Source of the DNA: Rhodobacterales bacterium HKCCE2091
GTDB taxonomy: Bacteria > Pseudomonadota > Alphaproteobacteria > Rhodobacterales > Rhodobacteraceae
Reading direction: 5' to 3'
DNA: 64,000 nucleotides
Assembly: GCA_015689685.1 (NCBI GenBank)
Contig: WVSL01000016.1
Location: forward strand, 1 to 64,000
Shown here: piece after piece, positions 26,452 to 35,075 of the stretch
Layout: each line of letters begins with the position of its first letter
Position numbering within the stretch: the stretch's first letter is position 1
The notes under the pieces: model-generated
What the model saw: the letters and a program-made list of their open reading frames with translations, nothing else
Databases searched by the model: none
What the model was told of the DNA's origin: nothing
Made by a program: the position numbers and the translations under genes

Positions 26452-27708
26452 ATGCGGCGGGTAGTTGTCACGGGGCTCGGTCTCGTCACACCTTTGGCGA
26501 CCGGCGTTGAGGAGACCTGGACCCGGCTCCTGGCCGGTGAATCCGGCGCGGGTCCAATCACGCGCTTCGACACCACGGGCTTTGCCACCACCTATGCCTG
26601 CGAGATCCCTCGCGGCGACGGCAGCGACGGCACCTTCAATCCCGACGACTGGATGGAGCCGAAGGAACAGCGCAAGGTCGACGACTTCATCCTCTACGGT
26701 ATGGCGGCGGCGGACCAGGCCATCGCGGACAGCGGCTGGACCCTGTCGGATGCCGAGGACGCCTACCGCACCGGCGTGATGATCGGCGCGGGGATCGGTG
26801 GGCTGTCGTCGATCGCGGATACCTCGATCACCCTGAACGAGCGCGGCCCCCGCCGGGTGTCGCCGTTCTTCGTGCCGGGCGCGCTCATCAACCTGGTTTC
26901 GGGCCAGGTGTCGATCCGCCACGGCTTCAAGGGGCCGAACCACGCGGTCGTCACCGCGTGCTCGACCGGCGCCCATGCCATCGGCGACGCGGCGCGGCTG
27001 ATCGCGCTGGACGACGCCGACGTGATGATCGCGGGCGGCGCCGAGAGCCCGATCTGCGCCATCGGCATCGCCGGGTTCAACGCCTGCAAGGCGCTGTCGA
27101 CCAAGCGCGGCGACGAGCCGGAGAAGGCCAGCCGCCCCTGGGACTCCGACAGCGACGGCTTCGTCATGGGCGAGGGCGCGGGCGTCGTGGTGCTGGAGGA
27201 ATACGAGCACGCGAAGGCGCGCGGCGCGAAGATCTACGCCGAGATCCTGGGCTACGGCCTGTCGGGCGACGCCTACCACATCACCGCCCCGCCGCCCGAC
27301 CACGAGGGGGCGGAACGGGCCATGCGGGCGGCATTGAAGCGGGCCGGCCTGAGTCCGTCGGACGTGGACTACGTCAACGCCCACGGCACCTCGACGATGG
27401 CCGACACGATCGAGCTCGGCGCGGTCGAGCGGCTGATGGGCAACCACGCCGCGAACCTGCTGATGTCGTCCACGAAGTCGATGACCGGGCACCTCCTCGG
27501 CGCGGCGGGGGCGATCGAGGCGATCTTCTCGATCCTCGCGATCCGCGACCAGGTCGCGCCGCCGACCATCAACCTCGACAATCCCGCCGCCGAGACGCAG
27601 GTGAATCTCTGCGCGAACAAGGCGGTGGAAGGCGAGATCAACGTGGTCCAGTCGAACAGCTTCGGCTTCGGCGGCACCAATGCCTGCCTCATCATGGGCC
27701 GGGTCTGA
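26452..27708 (+). CDS. fabF: 3-oxoacyl-ACP synthase II
   Basis: The 418-residue condensing enzyme elongates acyl-ACP with malonyl-ACP. The Cys-His-His triad lies in VTACSTGAHAIG, NAHGTSTMADTIE and [15 protein letters not shown], and the C-terminus [12 protein letters not shown] is intact. It is the KAS II type (FabF); the separate KAS I-like FabB is at 48218. mltG starts four bases after its stop. Confidence 0.96.
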   Translation: MRRVVVTGLGLVTPLATGVEETWTRLLAGESGAGPITRFDTTGFATTYACEIPRGDGSDGTFNPDDWMEPKEQRKVDDFILYGMAAADQAIADSGWTLSDAEDAYRTGVMIGAGIGGLSSIADTSITLNERGPRRVSPFFVPGALINLVSGQVSIRHGFKGPNHAVVTACSTGAHAIGDAARLIALDDADVMIAGGAESPICAIGIAGFNACKALSTKRGDEPEKASRPWDSDSDGFVMGEGAGVVVLEEYEHAKARGAKIYAEILGYGLSGDAYHITAPPPDHEGAERAMRAALKRAGLSPSDVDYVNAHGTSTMADTIELGAVERLMGNHAANLLMSSTKSMTGHLLGAAGAIEAIFSILAIRDQVAPPTINLDNPAAETQVNLCANKAVEGEINVVQSNSFGFGGTNACLIMGRV

Positions 27709-27711
27709 GCC

Positions 27712-28872
27712 ATGGCCGGGCGCGACATCGCGGCCAACGGCTTCTCGATCCTGATCGTGGCCGGGATCGCGCTGGCCGGTCTCGCGGGCTGGGGCCGGAG
27801 CCAGATCAACGCCGAGGGTCCGCTGGAGGAGCCGATCTACTTCGAGGTCGCGCGCGGCGCGAGCCTCGGGGCGGTGGCCGATGGGCTGGCCGATGCCGGC
27901 GCGGTGTCGTCGGGCTTCCTGTTCCGGATCAACGCGGACTATTCCGATCGTGCCGACGAACTGCGTTTCGGCACCTACGAGATCCCCGCGCGCGCGACGA
28001 TGAACGAGATCCTCGACATCGTGACCGACCCGACCCGCGCCGTCGAACCCTTCACCGCGACCTACTTCGCGACCATCGACGGGCGCGGCGAGATGCGGTT
28101 GGTGGAGCGCAACCCCGGCGACGGCGGGGTGGAGACACTGGCCGAGTTCGCCTTCGCCGACGGGGTGCCGGAGGCTTACGCCGAGACCATCGCCGGCGGC
28201 GGCGTGTCGTTCCGGGTGGCGGTGCCGCCGGGGCTGACAAGCTGGCAGATCGTCGAGAGCCTGAACGCGGCGGAGTTCCTGGAGGGTGAGATCGCGTCCC
28301 TGCCCGCGGAGGGCACGCTGGCACCGAACACCTACAGCGTGACGCCCGGCGCCGATCGCGGCGAGATCGTCGCGCGGATGCAGGCCGCGCAGGAGGCTGT
28401 TCTGGCCGAGGCCTGGGAGAACCGTGCCGAGGGCCTGCCGATCGAGACGCCCGAGGAGGCGCTGACGCTGGCCTCGATCATCGAGAAGGAAACCTCGGTG
28501 CCCGACGAGCGCGGGCTGATCGCCGGCGTCTTCGTGAACCGCCTGAACCAGGGGATGCGGCTCCAGACCGACCCCACGGTGATCTACGGCGCGAGCGACG
28601 GGCGCGGCTACCTCGGCAGGGACATCCGCCAGAGCGAGCTGGACACCAACCACGCCTGGAACACCTACCAGATCGACGGGCTGCCGCCGACGCCGATCGC
28701 GAATCCCGGCCGCGCCTCGATCGAGGCGGCGCTGAATCCCGAGGCGACGGAGTACCTGTTCTTCGTCGCCGACGGCACCGGCGGCCATGCCTTCGCCGCG
28801 ACCAACGCCGAGCACGAGGCGAATGTCGCGCGCTGGCGCGAGTTCCAGGCGCAGCAGAACGACGGCGGCTGA
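27712..28872 (+). CDS. mltG: Endolytic murein transglycosylase
   Basis: The 386-residue inner-membrane protein of the YceG/MltG family cuts nascent glycan strands to set their length. A short cytoplasmic N-terminus is followed by one membrane helix (FSILIVAGIALAGLAGWG), a LysM-like region, and the catalytic domain with SIIEKETSVPDERGLIAGVFVNRL containing the catalytic Glu258, then LQTDPTVIYG and NTYQIDGLPPTPIANPGRASI. All family signatures are present. It lies four bases downstream of fabF and is the last gene before the GTA cluster. Confidence 0.95.
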   Translation: MAGRDIAANGFSILIVAGIALAGLAGWGRSQINAEGPLEEPIYFEVARGASLGAVADGLADAGAVSSGFLFRINADYSDRADELRFGTYEIPARATMNEILDIVTDPTRAVEPFTATYFATIDGRGEMRLVERNPGDGGVETLAEFAFADGVPEAYAETIAGGGVSFRVAVPPGLTSWQIVESLNAAEFLEGEIASLPAEGTLAPNTYSVTPGADRGEIVARMQAAQEAVLAEAWENRAEGLPIETPEEALTLASIIEKETSVPDERGLIAGVFVNRLNQGMRLQTDPTVIYGASDGRGYLGRDIRQSELDTNHAWNTYQIDGLPPTPIANPGRASIEAALNPEATEYLFFVADGTGGHAFAATNAEHEANVARWREFQAQQNDGG

Positions 28873-28873
28873 G

Positions 28874-28907
28874 ATCGGGCGGGCCTTGTTTCCTTGGCCC
28901 GGCCGAT
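28874..28907 (+). terminator. Interrupted hairpin after mltG
   Basis: ATCGG/CCGAT (28874-28878, 28903-28907) and GGGCC/GGCCC (28881-28885, 28896-28900) form two stacked stems around a T-rich loop directly after the mltG stop. There is no U tract after it, so it is a weaker terminator candidate. Confidence 0.4.
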
Positions 28908-28977
28908 GCCTTGGTAAACGGGACCTTGCCGCGAAGTAAAGAAAGGCTTGCGGCCGGAGGTTTCGGTTAACCCGTTG

Positions 28978-29021
28978 TAAGTAATAAACTTATTGACACT
29001 GCGAACGGTCTCTGGCATCCA
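28978..29021 (+). promoter_or_regulatory. AT-rich dyad and TTGACA box upstream of the GTA cluster
   Basis: The dyad TAAGT-AATAA-ACTTA (28978-28992) is an A+T island in very GC-rich DNA and abuts a perfect TTGACA (28993-28998). A -10 at the right distance is poor (CATCCA at 29016). This is the most likely site for promoter and activator binding for the GTA operon or for a short RNA ending at 29082. Confidence 0.4.
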
Positions 29022-29049
29022 TTTGGACATGCTGGAAGACATGGGTTAG

Positions 29050-29082
29050 CGGCCCGGGGACACTCCCCCGAGGCCGTTTTTT
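29050..29082 (+). terminator. Strong intrinsic terminator just upstream of GTA g1
   Basis: CGGCC-CGGGG (29050-29059) pairs with CCCCG-A-GGCCG (29066-29076, one bulged A) and is followed by six T (29077-29082). It ends 42 bases before the g1 start codon. Any transcript started upstream would have to read through it to express the GTA operon, so it is either the end of a short RNA or an attenuator. Confidence 0.8.
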
Positions 29083-29124
29083 CATGGCTTGTTCATGCGG
29101 GCCCATCCCGAAAGAGGATATTCC

Positions 29125-29460
29125 ATGACGGACATCGGGCTCCTGGATGAGGACCAGGCGCGGGTCGACCTCACGGTCAGACGCGCCATGCAGGCCTTCG
29201 AAGTGACGATCGCGGCGCTCAACGACGCGGTCGAGAAACTGCAGGCCGACTACGACACCGGGGAAAAGGCGGTGATGGCGGACCTGAAGGCGATGAACAA
29301 CGCCTTCTCGTTCGCAATGCAGACGGAGGTGAAAGCCCGTGAATCGGCCTACAAGCAACGCGTGGCGAACGGGACCGGCGCAGGGGCGCTGGACCTCGAC
29401 GCGGCTCGAGAGGAAATCGGGCTCCGCCTGGCTTGCCTCCGCGCCGCCGGAGTTGACTGA
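29125..29460 (+). CDS. GTA g1: small terminase-like protein
   Basis: The 111-residue helical protein corresponds to the first gene of the Rhodobacter-type gene transfer agent and is taken as the small terminase subunit that helps load DNA. It has a long amphipathic helix (FEVTIAALNDAVEKLQADYDTGEKAVMADLKAM) and a short C-terminal helix (AREEIGLRLACLR). Assignment rests mainly on position directly before the large terminase and on size. AAAGAGG precedes the ATG at 29125. Its stop overlaps the proposed TTG start of g2. Confidence 0.82.
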   Translation: MTDIGLLDEDQARVDLTVRRAMQAFEVTIAALNDAVEKLQADYDTGEKAVMADLKAMNNAFSFAMQTEVKARESAYKQRVANGTGAGALDLDAAREEIGLRLACLRAAGVD

Positions 29461-30754
29461 CGAGTTCCTGGAGGGCCTGAGCGATCAGGCCCTTGCTGCC
29501 TTGCCCTACATCTTCGAGTTCTGGGCGCTGCCCCACCAGTTGCCCCCCGAGGGCGACTGGAAGACCTGGGTGGTCCTGGGCGGCCGGGGCGCGGGCAAGA
29601 CGCGCGCCGGATCGGAATGGGTCCGGTCGATGGTCGAGGGCGGAACGCCGGAGGCGCCGGGGCGGGCGAAGCGGGTGGCGCTGGTCGGAGAGACCTACGA
29701 CCAGGCGCTCGCGGTGATGATCCGGGGCGACAGCGGCATCCTCGCCGTCTCGCCGCCCGACCGGATGCCGCGCTGGATCGCGGGGGAACGGCGGCTGGTC
29801 TGGCCGAACGGCGCGGAGGCGCAGGTGTTCTCGGCCTCGGACGCGCAGGCGTTGCGGGGGCCGCAATTCGACGCCGCGTGGTGTGACGAGCTGGCGAAAT
29901 GGCGGAACGGGCAGGCGGCCTGGGACATGCTGCAGTTCGGGCTGAGGCTCGGGCGCGACCCGCGGCAGCTGGTGACGACGACGCCGCGCAACATCGACGT
30001 GCTGAAGGACATCCTGAACCGGGCCACGACGGTCGTGACCCATGCCTCGACCGAGGCGAACCGCGCCTACCTCGCCTCCTCGTTCCTGGAGGACATCCGC
30101 GCCCGTTACGGCGGAACTCGGCTCGGCCGGCAGGAACTGGACGGCGTGCTGATGGAGGACGTCGAAGGCGCGCTCTGGACCCGGTCGGAGCTGGACCGGA
30201 TGCGGGTCGGGGACCTGCCGGACGGGCTGACCGTCTCGGTCGCGGTCGATCCGCCCGTCACCGGGACCGAGACATCGGACGAATGCGGCATCGTCGTCGT
30301 GGGCGTCGACCGGAGGGGCGCGCCGCAGCACTGGCACGCGGTGGTGATCGAGGATTGCAGCCTGCAGGGCGCGAGCCCGCAGCAATGGGCCGAGGCCGCG
30401 AGCGCCGCCTACCACCGCCACAACGCGGAACGGATGGTGGCCGAGGTGAACCAGGGCGGCGACCTGGTCGAGACGATCATGCGCCAGACCGACCCGATGG
30501 TGAACTACCACGCGGTCCGGGCGTCGAAGGGCAAGCTGGCCCGGGCCGAACCGGTCGCGGCGCTCTACGAACAGGGGCGGGTGCGGCATCTCGGCGGTCT
30601 CGGCACGTTGGAGGACCAGATGTGCCAGATGAGCCGTCTCGGCTACGAGGGCCGCGGGTCGCCGGACCGGGTCGACGCGCTGGTCTGGGCGCTGACCGAT
30701 GCCCTTCTGGTGCCGGCACGGAACAACGGAAACCCCGTCATGCGGTCGCTCTAG
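29453..30754 (+). CDS. GTA g2: large terminase (packaging ATPase/nuclease)
   Basis: The protein is the DNA-packaging motor that fills GTA heads with host DNA. The Walker A motif GGRGAGKTRAG is near residues 42-52 and the Walker B-like FDAAWCDELAKW about 100 residues later. The C-terminal RNase H-like nuclease begins around VAVDPPVTG. No ATG lies at a sensible position: homology starts at TDEFLEGLSDQALAALP, so the TTG at 29453, which overlaps the g1 stop, is the best start (433 residues). The upstream ATG at 29339 would add 38 residues encoded inside g1. Coupled translation from g1 is likely. Confidence 0.93.
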   Translation: MTDEFLEGLSDQALAALPYIFEFWALPHQLPPEGDWKTWVVLGGRGAGKTRAGSEWVRSMVEGGTPEAPGRAKRVALVGETYDQALAVMIRGDSGILAVSPPDRMPRWIAGERRLVWPNGAEAQVFSASDAQALRGPQFDAAWCDELAKWRNGQAAWDMLQFGLRLGRDPRQLVTTTPRNIDVLKDILNRATTVVTHASTEANRAYLASSFLEDIRARYGGTRLGRQELDGVLMEDVEGALWTRSELDRMRVGDLPDGLTVSVAVDPPVTGTETSDECGIVVVGVDRRGAPQHWHAVVIEDCSLQGASPQQWAEAASAAYHRHNAERMVAEVNQGGDLVETIMRQTDPMVNYHAVRASKGKLARAEPVAALYEQGRVRHLGGLGTLEDQMCQMSRLGYEGRGSPDRVDALVWALTDALLVPARNNGNPVMRSL

Positions 30755-30787
30755 ACCGCCGAAATGGACGAGAGGAGCCTCCTCAAG

Positions 30788-31948
30788 ATGTTGGATTTCT
30801 TCAAGAAGCCCGAGCCACCGGCGGTCGAGGCCAAGGCCTCGGCAACGGGCCACGTGCTTGCGCTCGCGAACGCGGGCCGGGTCGCCTGGAGCCCGCGGGA
30901 TACGGCGAGCCTCACCCGCAACGGGTTCCAGGGCAACCCGGTCGGGTTTCGCTGCGTGAAGCTGATCGCGGAGGCGGCCGCGGCCGTGCCGGTCCTGTGC
31001 CAGGACGCCGAGCGGCGCTACGACTACCATCCGTTCCTGACCCTGCTGGCCCGTCCCAATGCCGGGCAGGCGCGGGCGGAACTGGTCGAGGGGCTGGTCG
31101 CGGAAATCCTTCTGTCGGGCAATGCCTACCTGGAGGCCGTGTTGCCCGAGGGCGCAGAGACGCCGGCCGAGCTGCACGTCCTGCGGTCGGACCGAATGAG
31201 CCTCGTGCCGGGATCGGACGGCTGGGCCGTCGCCTACGACTACACGGTCGGCAACCGCAAGCACCGGTTCCCGGCCGAGCTGATCTGCCATTTCCGCACC
31301 TTCCACCCCTCTGACGACCACTATGGGCTCGCCCCGTTGCAGGCCGCGGCGACGGCGATCGACGTCCACAACTCCGCCAGCCGCTGGTCGAAGGCGCTGC
31401 TGGACAACGCCGCGCGGCCCTCGGGCGCGATCGTCTACCGCGGCGCCGACGGGGCGGGCGGGCTGACCGAGGAGCAGTTCATCCGCCTGCAGGCCGAGAT
31501 GGAGAGCCATCACACCGGCGCGCGCAACGCCGGACGTCCGATGCTGCTGGACGGCGGGCTGGACTGGAAGCCGATGGGCTTCAGCCCCTCGGACATGGAG
31601 TTCCAGAAGACCAAGGAGGCCGCGGCGCGGGACATCGCGCTGGCCTTCGGCGTGCCGCCGATGCTGCTGGGGATCCCGGGTGACGCGACCTACGCCAACT
31701 ACGCCGAGGCGCACCGCGCGTTCTACCGCCTGACCGTGCTGCCGATGCTGCAGCGCGTCTTGTCGACGATGTCTCACTTCCTCGGCGGGTTCAACGCGGA
31801 ACCGGCGGAGCTGCGGCCCGACCTCGACCAGGTCGCCGCGCTGTCGGCGGAACGGGACGCGCAGTGGCGGCGGGTCGCCGAGGCGGACTTCCTGACCGCC
31901 GCCGAGAAACGCTCCATGCTCGGGTTACCCCGGCTCGCCGAGGAGTGA
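30788..31948 (+). CDS. GTA g3: portal protein (HK97 family)
   Basis: The 386-residue portal protein forms the dodecameric ring through which DNA enters and leaves the head. The typical segments GNPVGFRCVKLIAEAAAAVPV, LLSGNAYLEAV, HPSDDHYGLAPLQAAATAID and the C-terminal FGVPPMLLGIPGDATYANYAEAHRAFY match HK97-type portals. The ATG at 30788 is chosen because GAGAGGAG is upstream; an ATG at 30764 has no ribosome site. Its stop overlaps the start of g3.5 (TGATG). Confidence 0.94.
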   Translation: MLDFFKKPEPPAVEAKASATGHVLALANAGRVAWSPRDTASLTRNGFQGNPVGFRCVKLIAEAAAAVPVLCQDAERRYDYHPFLTLLARPNAGQARAELVEGLVAEILLSGNAYLEAVLPEGAETPAELHVLRSDRMSLVPGSDGWAVAYDYTVGNRKHRFPAELICHFRTFHPSDDHYGLAPLQAAATAIDVHNSASRWSKALLDNAARPSGAIVYRGADGAGGLTEEQFIRLQAEMESHHTGARNAGRPMLLDGGLDWKPMGFSPSDMEFQKTKEAAARDIALAFGVPPMLLGIPGDATYANYAEAHRAFYRLTVLPMLQRVLSTMSHFLGGFNAEPAELRPDLDQVAALSAERDAQWRRVAEADFLTAAEKRSMLGLPRLAEE

Positions 31949-32190
31949 TGCGCCCGCGCGACACGGGGGGATCGCGGTTCCTCTATGCGCCCTTCGACGC
32001 CGCCGAGGCGCGGATCGAGGCCAACGAACGGGTCCTGGAGGAGCGCTGGCAGGCGCTGAGCTTCAGGCTGCAAGGTATTGAACTCGCTTTGGAACGTCTG
32101 GAGCGCCGGCTTTGGCTGGCGGTCTTCGGCGTGCTCAGCGTCGTCCTCGCGCAGGGGGTGAGCGACCTCATCGCCCTGCCGATGCCGTGA
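31948..32190 (+). CDS. GTA g3.5: small protein with C-terminal membrane segment
   Basis: An 80-residue protein with an amphipathic helical N-terminal half (AEARIEANERVLEERWQALSFRL) and one C-terminal hydrophobic helix (LWLAVFGVLSVVLAQGVSDL). It matches in size, position and layout the small g3.5 gene of Rhodobacterales GTAs, whose function is not established. GAGGAG lies before the ATG, and the gene overlaps the portal stop by one base. Confidence 0.8.
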   Translation: MRPRDTGGSRFLYAPFDAAEARIEANERVLEERWQALSFRLQGIELALERLERRLWLAVFGVLSVVLAQGVSDLIALPMP

Positions 32191-32201
32191 AAGGAGACCC
32201 C

Positions 32202-32771
32202 ATGGAGACCGTGGACTACGGGCTTGAAACGAAATTCGCCCGTCTCGAGGACGGGCTGTCGGTCGGCGACGGCAGCGTGATCGAGGGCTACGCGAGCCTG
32301 TTCGACACCACCGACCGCGGCGGCGACGTCGTGCAGTCGGGCGCCTACGGGCGGTCGCTCAAGGCGCTGTCGGATGCCGGGCGGCGGGTGAAGATGCTGT
32401 GGCAGCACGACCCCGCGCAGCCGATCGGCGTCTGGGACGAGATCCGCGAGGACGCGAAGGGGCTCTACGTCAGGGGCCGCATCCTCGACGCGGTGGAAAA
32501 GGGCCGCGAGGCCAAGGCGCTGATAGAGGCGGGCGCGATCGACGGCCTGTCGATCGGCTACCGCACGATCCGCGCGACGAAGAACGAACAGGGGCTCCGG
32601 CTCCTGTCCGAGGTGGAGCTGTGGGAAGTGTCGCTGGTGACCTTCCCGATGCTTCCGCAGGCCCGGCTGGGCGCCTCCCGCGCAAGCGGGACGAAAGGAG
32701 ACCTGCTCTCCGAACTGGCGACGGTGTTCGAGACCGCGCGCCGCAACCTGGCGGCGCGCGAGCCCCGCTGA
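32202..32771 (+). CDS. GTA g4: prohead protease (HK97 type, S78)
   Basis: The 189-residue serine protease processes the capsid protein during head maturation. It has the family start VIEGYASLFDTTDRGGDVVQSGAY, the His segment MLWQHDPAQPIG and the Ser segment IDGLSIGYRT, with WEVSLVTFPMLPQA after. The AAGGAGA ribosome site precedes the ATG at 32202. It directly precedes the capsid gene, as in HK97-like phages. Confidence 0.93.
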   Translation: METVDYGLETKFARLEDGLSVGDGSVIEGYASLFDTTDRGGDVVQSGAYGRSLKALSDAGRRVKMLWQHDPAQPIGVWDEIREDAKGLYVRGRILDAVEKGREAKALIEAGAIDGLSIGYRTIRATKNEQGLRLLSEVELWEVSLVTFPMLPQARLGASRASGTKGDLLSELATVFETARRNLAAREPR

Positions 32772-32798
32772 CCACCCACGAAAAGATCGGATGAAGTG

Positions 32799-33995
32799 AT
32801 GACCGAGCCCGTGACCGGGGGCGGCGAAGCCATGTGCGCGCCGGATGGCCCCGTGACCGAAGTGAAGACGGCCCTTTCGGGTTTCCTCAGCGAATTCAAC
32901 CGTTTCCAGAGCGACATCTCTACACGTCTGCAAAAACAGGAAGAGCGTATCCTCATGCTGAACACCAAGACCATGTCCCACGCACGGCCCGCCAAGTCGG
33001 CCGAGATCGACCATGCCGCGCCGCACAAGAAGGCGATGGAGAGCTACCTGCGCTCGGGCGACGACGACGCGCTGCGCGGCCTCGACCTGGAGGCCAAGGC
33101 GCTGAACACGCAGGTCAACGCCGAGGGCGGCTTCCTCGTCGACCCGGAGACCGCGGCGCAGATCCAGGGCGTGCTGCACGGCGCCGCCTCGCTCCGCGCG
33201 GTCGCCAACGTGGTGCAGGTCGAGGCGACCTCGTTCGACGTGCTTGTCGACCATTCCGATGTCGGCGCGGGCTGGGCGTCGGAGACCGGCGCGCAGGCCG
33301 AGACGGGCACGCCGTCCATCGAGCGCATCGCGATCCCGCTGCACGAGCTGTCGGCGCTTCCGAAGGCGTCGCAGCGCCTGCTCGATGACGCGGCCTTCGA
33401 CATCGAGGGATGGCTCGCCGACCGGATCGCGGACAAGTTCGCCCGCGCCGAGGCCGCGGCCTTCATCGGCGGCGACGGGTCGGACAAGCCGACCGGTTTC
33501 CTCGACCACACCGCCGTCGACAACGATGTCTGGACCTGGGGCAACCTCGGCTACGTCGTGTCGGGCGCGGACGGCGATTTCGCCTCGACCAACCCGGCGG
33601 ATGCGATCGTCGACCTGGTCTACGCGCTCGGCGCCCGCTACCGCGCCAACGCGACCTTCGTGATGAACTCCAAGACCGCCGGCGCGGTGCGGAAGATGAA
33701 GGACGTGGACGGCCGCTTCCTGTGGTCGGACGGCCTGGCCGCGGGCGAACCCGCCCGCCTGATGGGCTACCCGGTGCTGATCGCAGAGGACATGCCGGAC
33801 ATCGGCACCGACGCGATGGCGATCGCCTTTGGCGACTTCCGTGCAGGCTACACCATCGCGGAACGCCCGGACCTCCGCGTCCTGCGCGACCCGTTCTCGG
33901 CCAAGCCCCACGTCCTGTTCTACGCCACCAAGCGCGTCGGCGGCGACGTCAGCGACTTCGCGGCGATCAAGCTCCTGAAGTTCGGCACGGCCTGA
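32799..33995 (+). CDS. GTA g5: major capsid protein (HK97 fold)
   Basis: The 398-residue capsid protein has an N-terminal coiled-coil scaffold-like region (about residues 18-50, VKTALSGFLSEFNRFQSDI) that is normally removed by the g4 protease. The HK97-fold core begins around residue 100 (NTQVNAEGGFLVDPETAAQIQ), with ISSQELL-type segments LPKASQRLLDDAAFDIEGWLADRIA and the C-terminal FGDFRAGYTIAERPDLRVLRDPFS. It should be the most abundant GTA product; a strong hairpin lies immediately downstream. A GTG at 32796 is an alternative start three bases upstream. Confidence 0.95.
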   Translation: MTEPVTGGGEAMCAPDGPVTEVKTALSGFLSEFNRFQSDISTRLQKQEERILMLNTKTMSHARPAKSAEIDHAAPHKKAMESYLRSGDDDALRGLDLEAKALNTQVNAEGGFLVDPETAAQIQGVLHGAASLRAVANVVQVEATSFDVLVDHSDVGAGWASETGAQAETGTPSIERIAIPLHELSALPKASQRLLDDAAFDIEGWLADRIADKFARAEAAAFIGGDGSDKPTGFLDHTAVDNDVWTWGNLGYVVSGADGDFASTNPADAIVDLVYALGARYRANATFVMNSKTAGAVRKMKDVDGRFLWSDGLAAGEPARLMGYPVLIAEDMPDIGTDAMAIAFGDFRAGYTIAERPDLRVLRDPFSAKPHVLFYATKRVGGDVSDFAAIKLLKFGTA

Positions 33996-34014
33996 GGCCG
34001 GACCGACCCTTGAT

Positions 34015-34046
34015 CCCGGCCCCGGAGCACAGGCACCGGGGCCGGG
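34015..34046 (+). terminator. Perfect 11-bp hairpin directly after the capsid gene
   Basis: CCCGGCCCCGG (34015-34025) pairs with CCGGGGCCGGG (34036-34046) around a ten-base loop, starting 20 bases after the g5 stop. There is no U tract. It may protect the upstream capsid mRNA from 3' decay or cause partial termination, raising capsid output over the adaptor and tail genes. Confidence 0.55.
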
Positions 34047-34152
34047 CGGGCGCGTCCGTGCGAGAGCCTCCGGCCAGCAACCGACCGCATGAACGGCGCG
34101 GGCGGGCGCGCCCGGCATTCCGTTCACTCCCAGACGAAGAAGAGCCGAAACG

Positions 34153-34752
34153 ATGATGAACCTGGTCGAAATCGCGCCGGTGGACGCGGGGCTTCTGCCG
34201 CTCGCCGCGCTGAAGGAACAATTGCGGCTGCCGGCGGGATTTTCCGACGACGGAAGTGCGGACGGAAAGCTGACCGCGTCGCTTCGGGCCGCGATCGCGG
34301 CGGTGGAGGCGCGGACCGGCAAGGCGCTCCTGCGGCGGCAGTTCCTGTTCCGCGTGTCGGACTGGGCGGAGACCGACCGGCAACCGCTGCCGGTGGGACC
34401 GGTCGCGAGCCTCGACCAGTTCACCGTCGTCAAGCGTGACGGGACGGTGGAGGGGATGGACCTGGCCGCGTTCCGCATCGTGCCGGACAGCCATCGCCCG
34501 GCGCTCGCGCCGGTCGGCTCGTCCCTGCCGACCCTGCCCACGGGCGGCCGGGCGGAACTTCGGATCACCGCGGGTTTCGCGGCGGCCTGGACCGGCGTGC
34601 CGCCGGACCTCGCCGAGGCAGTGCTGATCCTCGCCGCGGACTACTTCGACATGCCGCAGACCGATGGCGCCCGCACTCCGGGCATGCCGGCGGCGGTCCA
34701 GGTGCTGCTGGAGCCGCACCGGTCACTCGGCCTGCGGAGGATCGGGGCATGA
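34153..34752 (+). CDS. GTA g6: head-tail connector (gp6-like adaptor)
   Basis: The 199-residue protein matches the phage gp6-like/phiE125 gp8 connector family: an N-terminal helical region (LAALKEQLRL, LTASLRAAIAAVEARTGKALL) and the conserved RITAGFAAAWTGVPPDLAEAVLILAADYF followed by a short tail. It seats on the portal and starts the neck. Two ATG codons in tandem at 34153 and 34156 are possible starts after AGAAGAG. g7 overlaps by four bases. Confidence 0.88.
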   Translation: MMNLVEIAPVDAGLLPLAALKEQLRLPAGFSDDGSADGKLTASLRAAIAAVEARTGKALLRRQFLFRVSDWAETDRQPLPVGPVASLDQFTVVKRDGTVEGMDLAAFRIVPDSHRPALAPVGSSLPTLPTGGRAELRITAGFAAAWTGVPPDLAEAVLILAADYFDMPQTDGARTPGMPAAVQVLLEPHRSLGLRRIGA

Positions 34753-35075
34753 CGGGCGTGAAGCTCGACCGCCTGCTGACGCTCGAGGACCCGGGCCGCG
34801 CCGCGGACGGCGCGGGCGGCTTCGTGGAGACCTGGACCGCGCTCGGGACGCTCTGGGCGCAGGTCGTTCCGCGTTCGGGGCGCGAGGCCGCCGACGGGTC
34901 GGTGGTGCGCTACCGGATCGTCGTCCGCGACAGCCCGCCGGGGTCGCCCGCGAGGCCGCTGCCGCAGCAACGGTTCAGCGAGGGCGGCCGCGTGTTCCAC
35001 ATCGAGGCGGTCACGGAGGCCCCGGGGCTCGACCGCCACCTGCTGTGCTACGCCTACGAGGAGACCGCGGCATGA
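34749..35075 (+). CDS. GTA g7: head-tail adaptor / stopper
   Basis: The 108-residue beta-rich protein fits the SPP1 gp16-like head-closure family (DRLLTLEDPGR..., the central LWAQVVPRSGRE and the C-terminal FHIEAVTEAPGLDRHLLCYAYEE). In the assembled particle this protein closes the neck. It overlaps g6 (ATGA) and is overlapped by g8 (ATGA). Confidence 0.85.
   Translation: MTGVKLDRLLTLEDPGRAADGAGGFVETWTALGTLWAQVVPRSGREAADGSVVRYRIVVRDSPPGSPARPLPQQRFSEGGRVFHIEAVTEAPGLDRHLLCYAYEETAA

Noticed and set aside
26431-28815. 794-codon antisense frame across fabF and mltG
   Set aside because: Opposite two well-identified genes; composition is shadow-like and no start signal is visible.
29219-34568. Two antisense frames of more than 850 codons across GTA g1-g6
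   Set aside because: They lie opposite clearly recognised terminase, portal, protease and capsid genes and are Arg/His/Gly-rich without domains.
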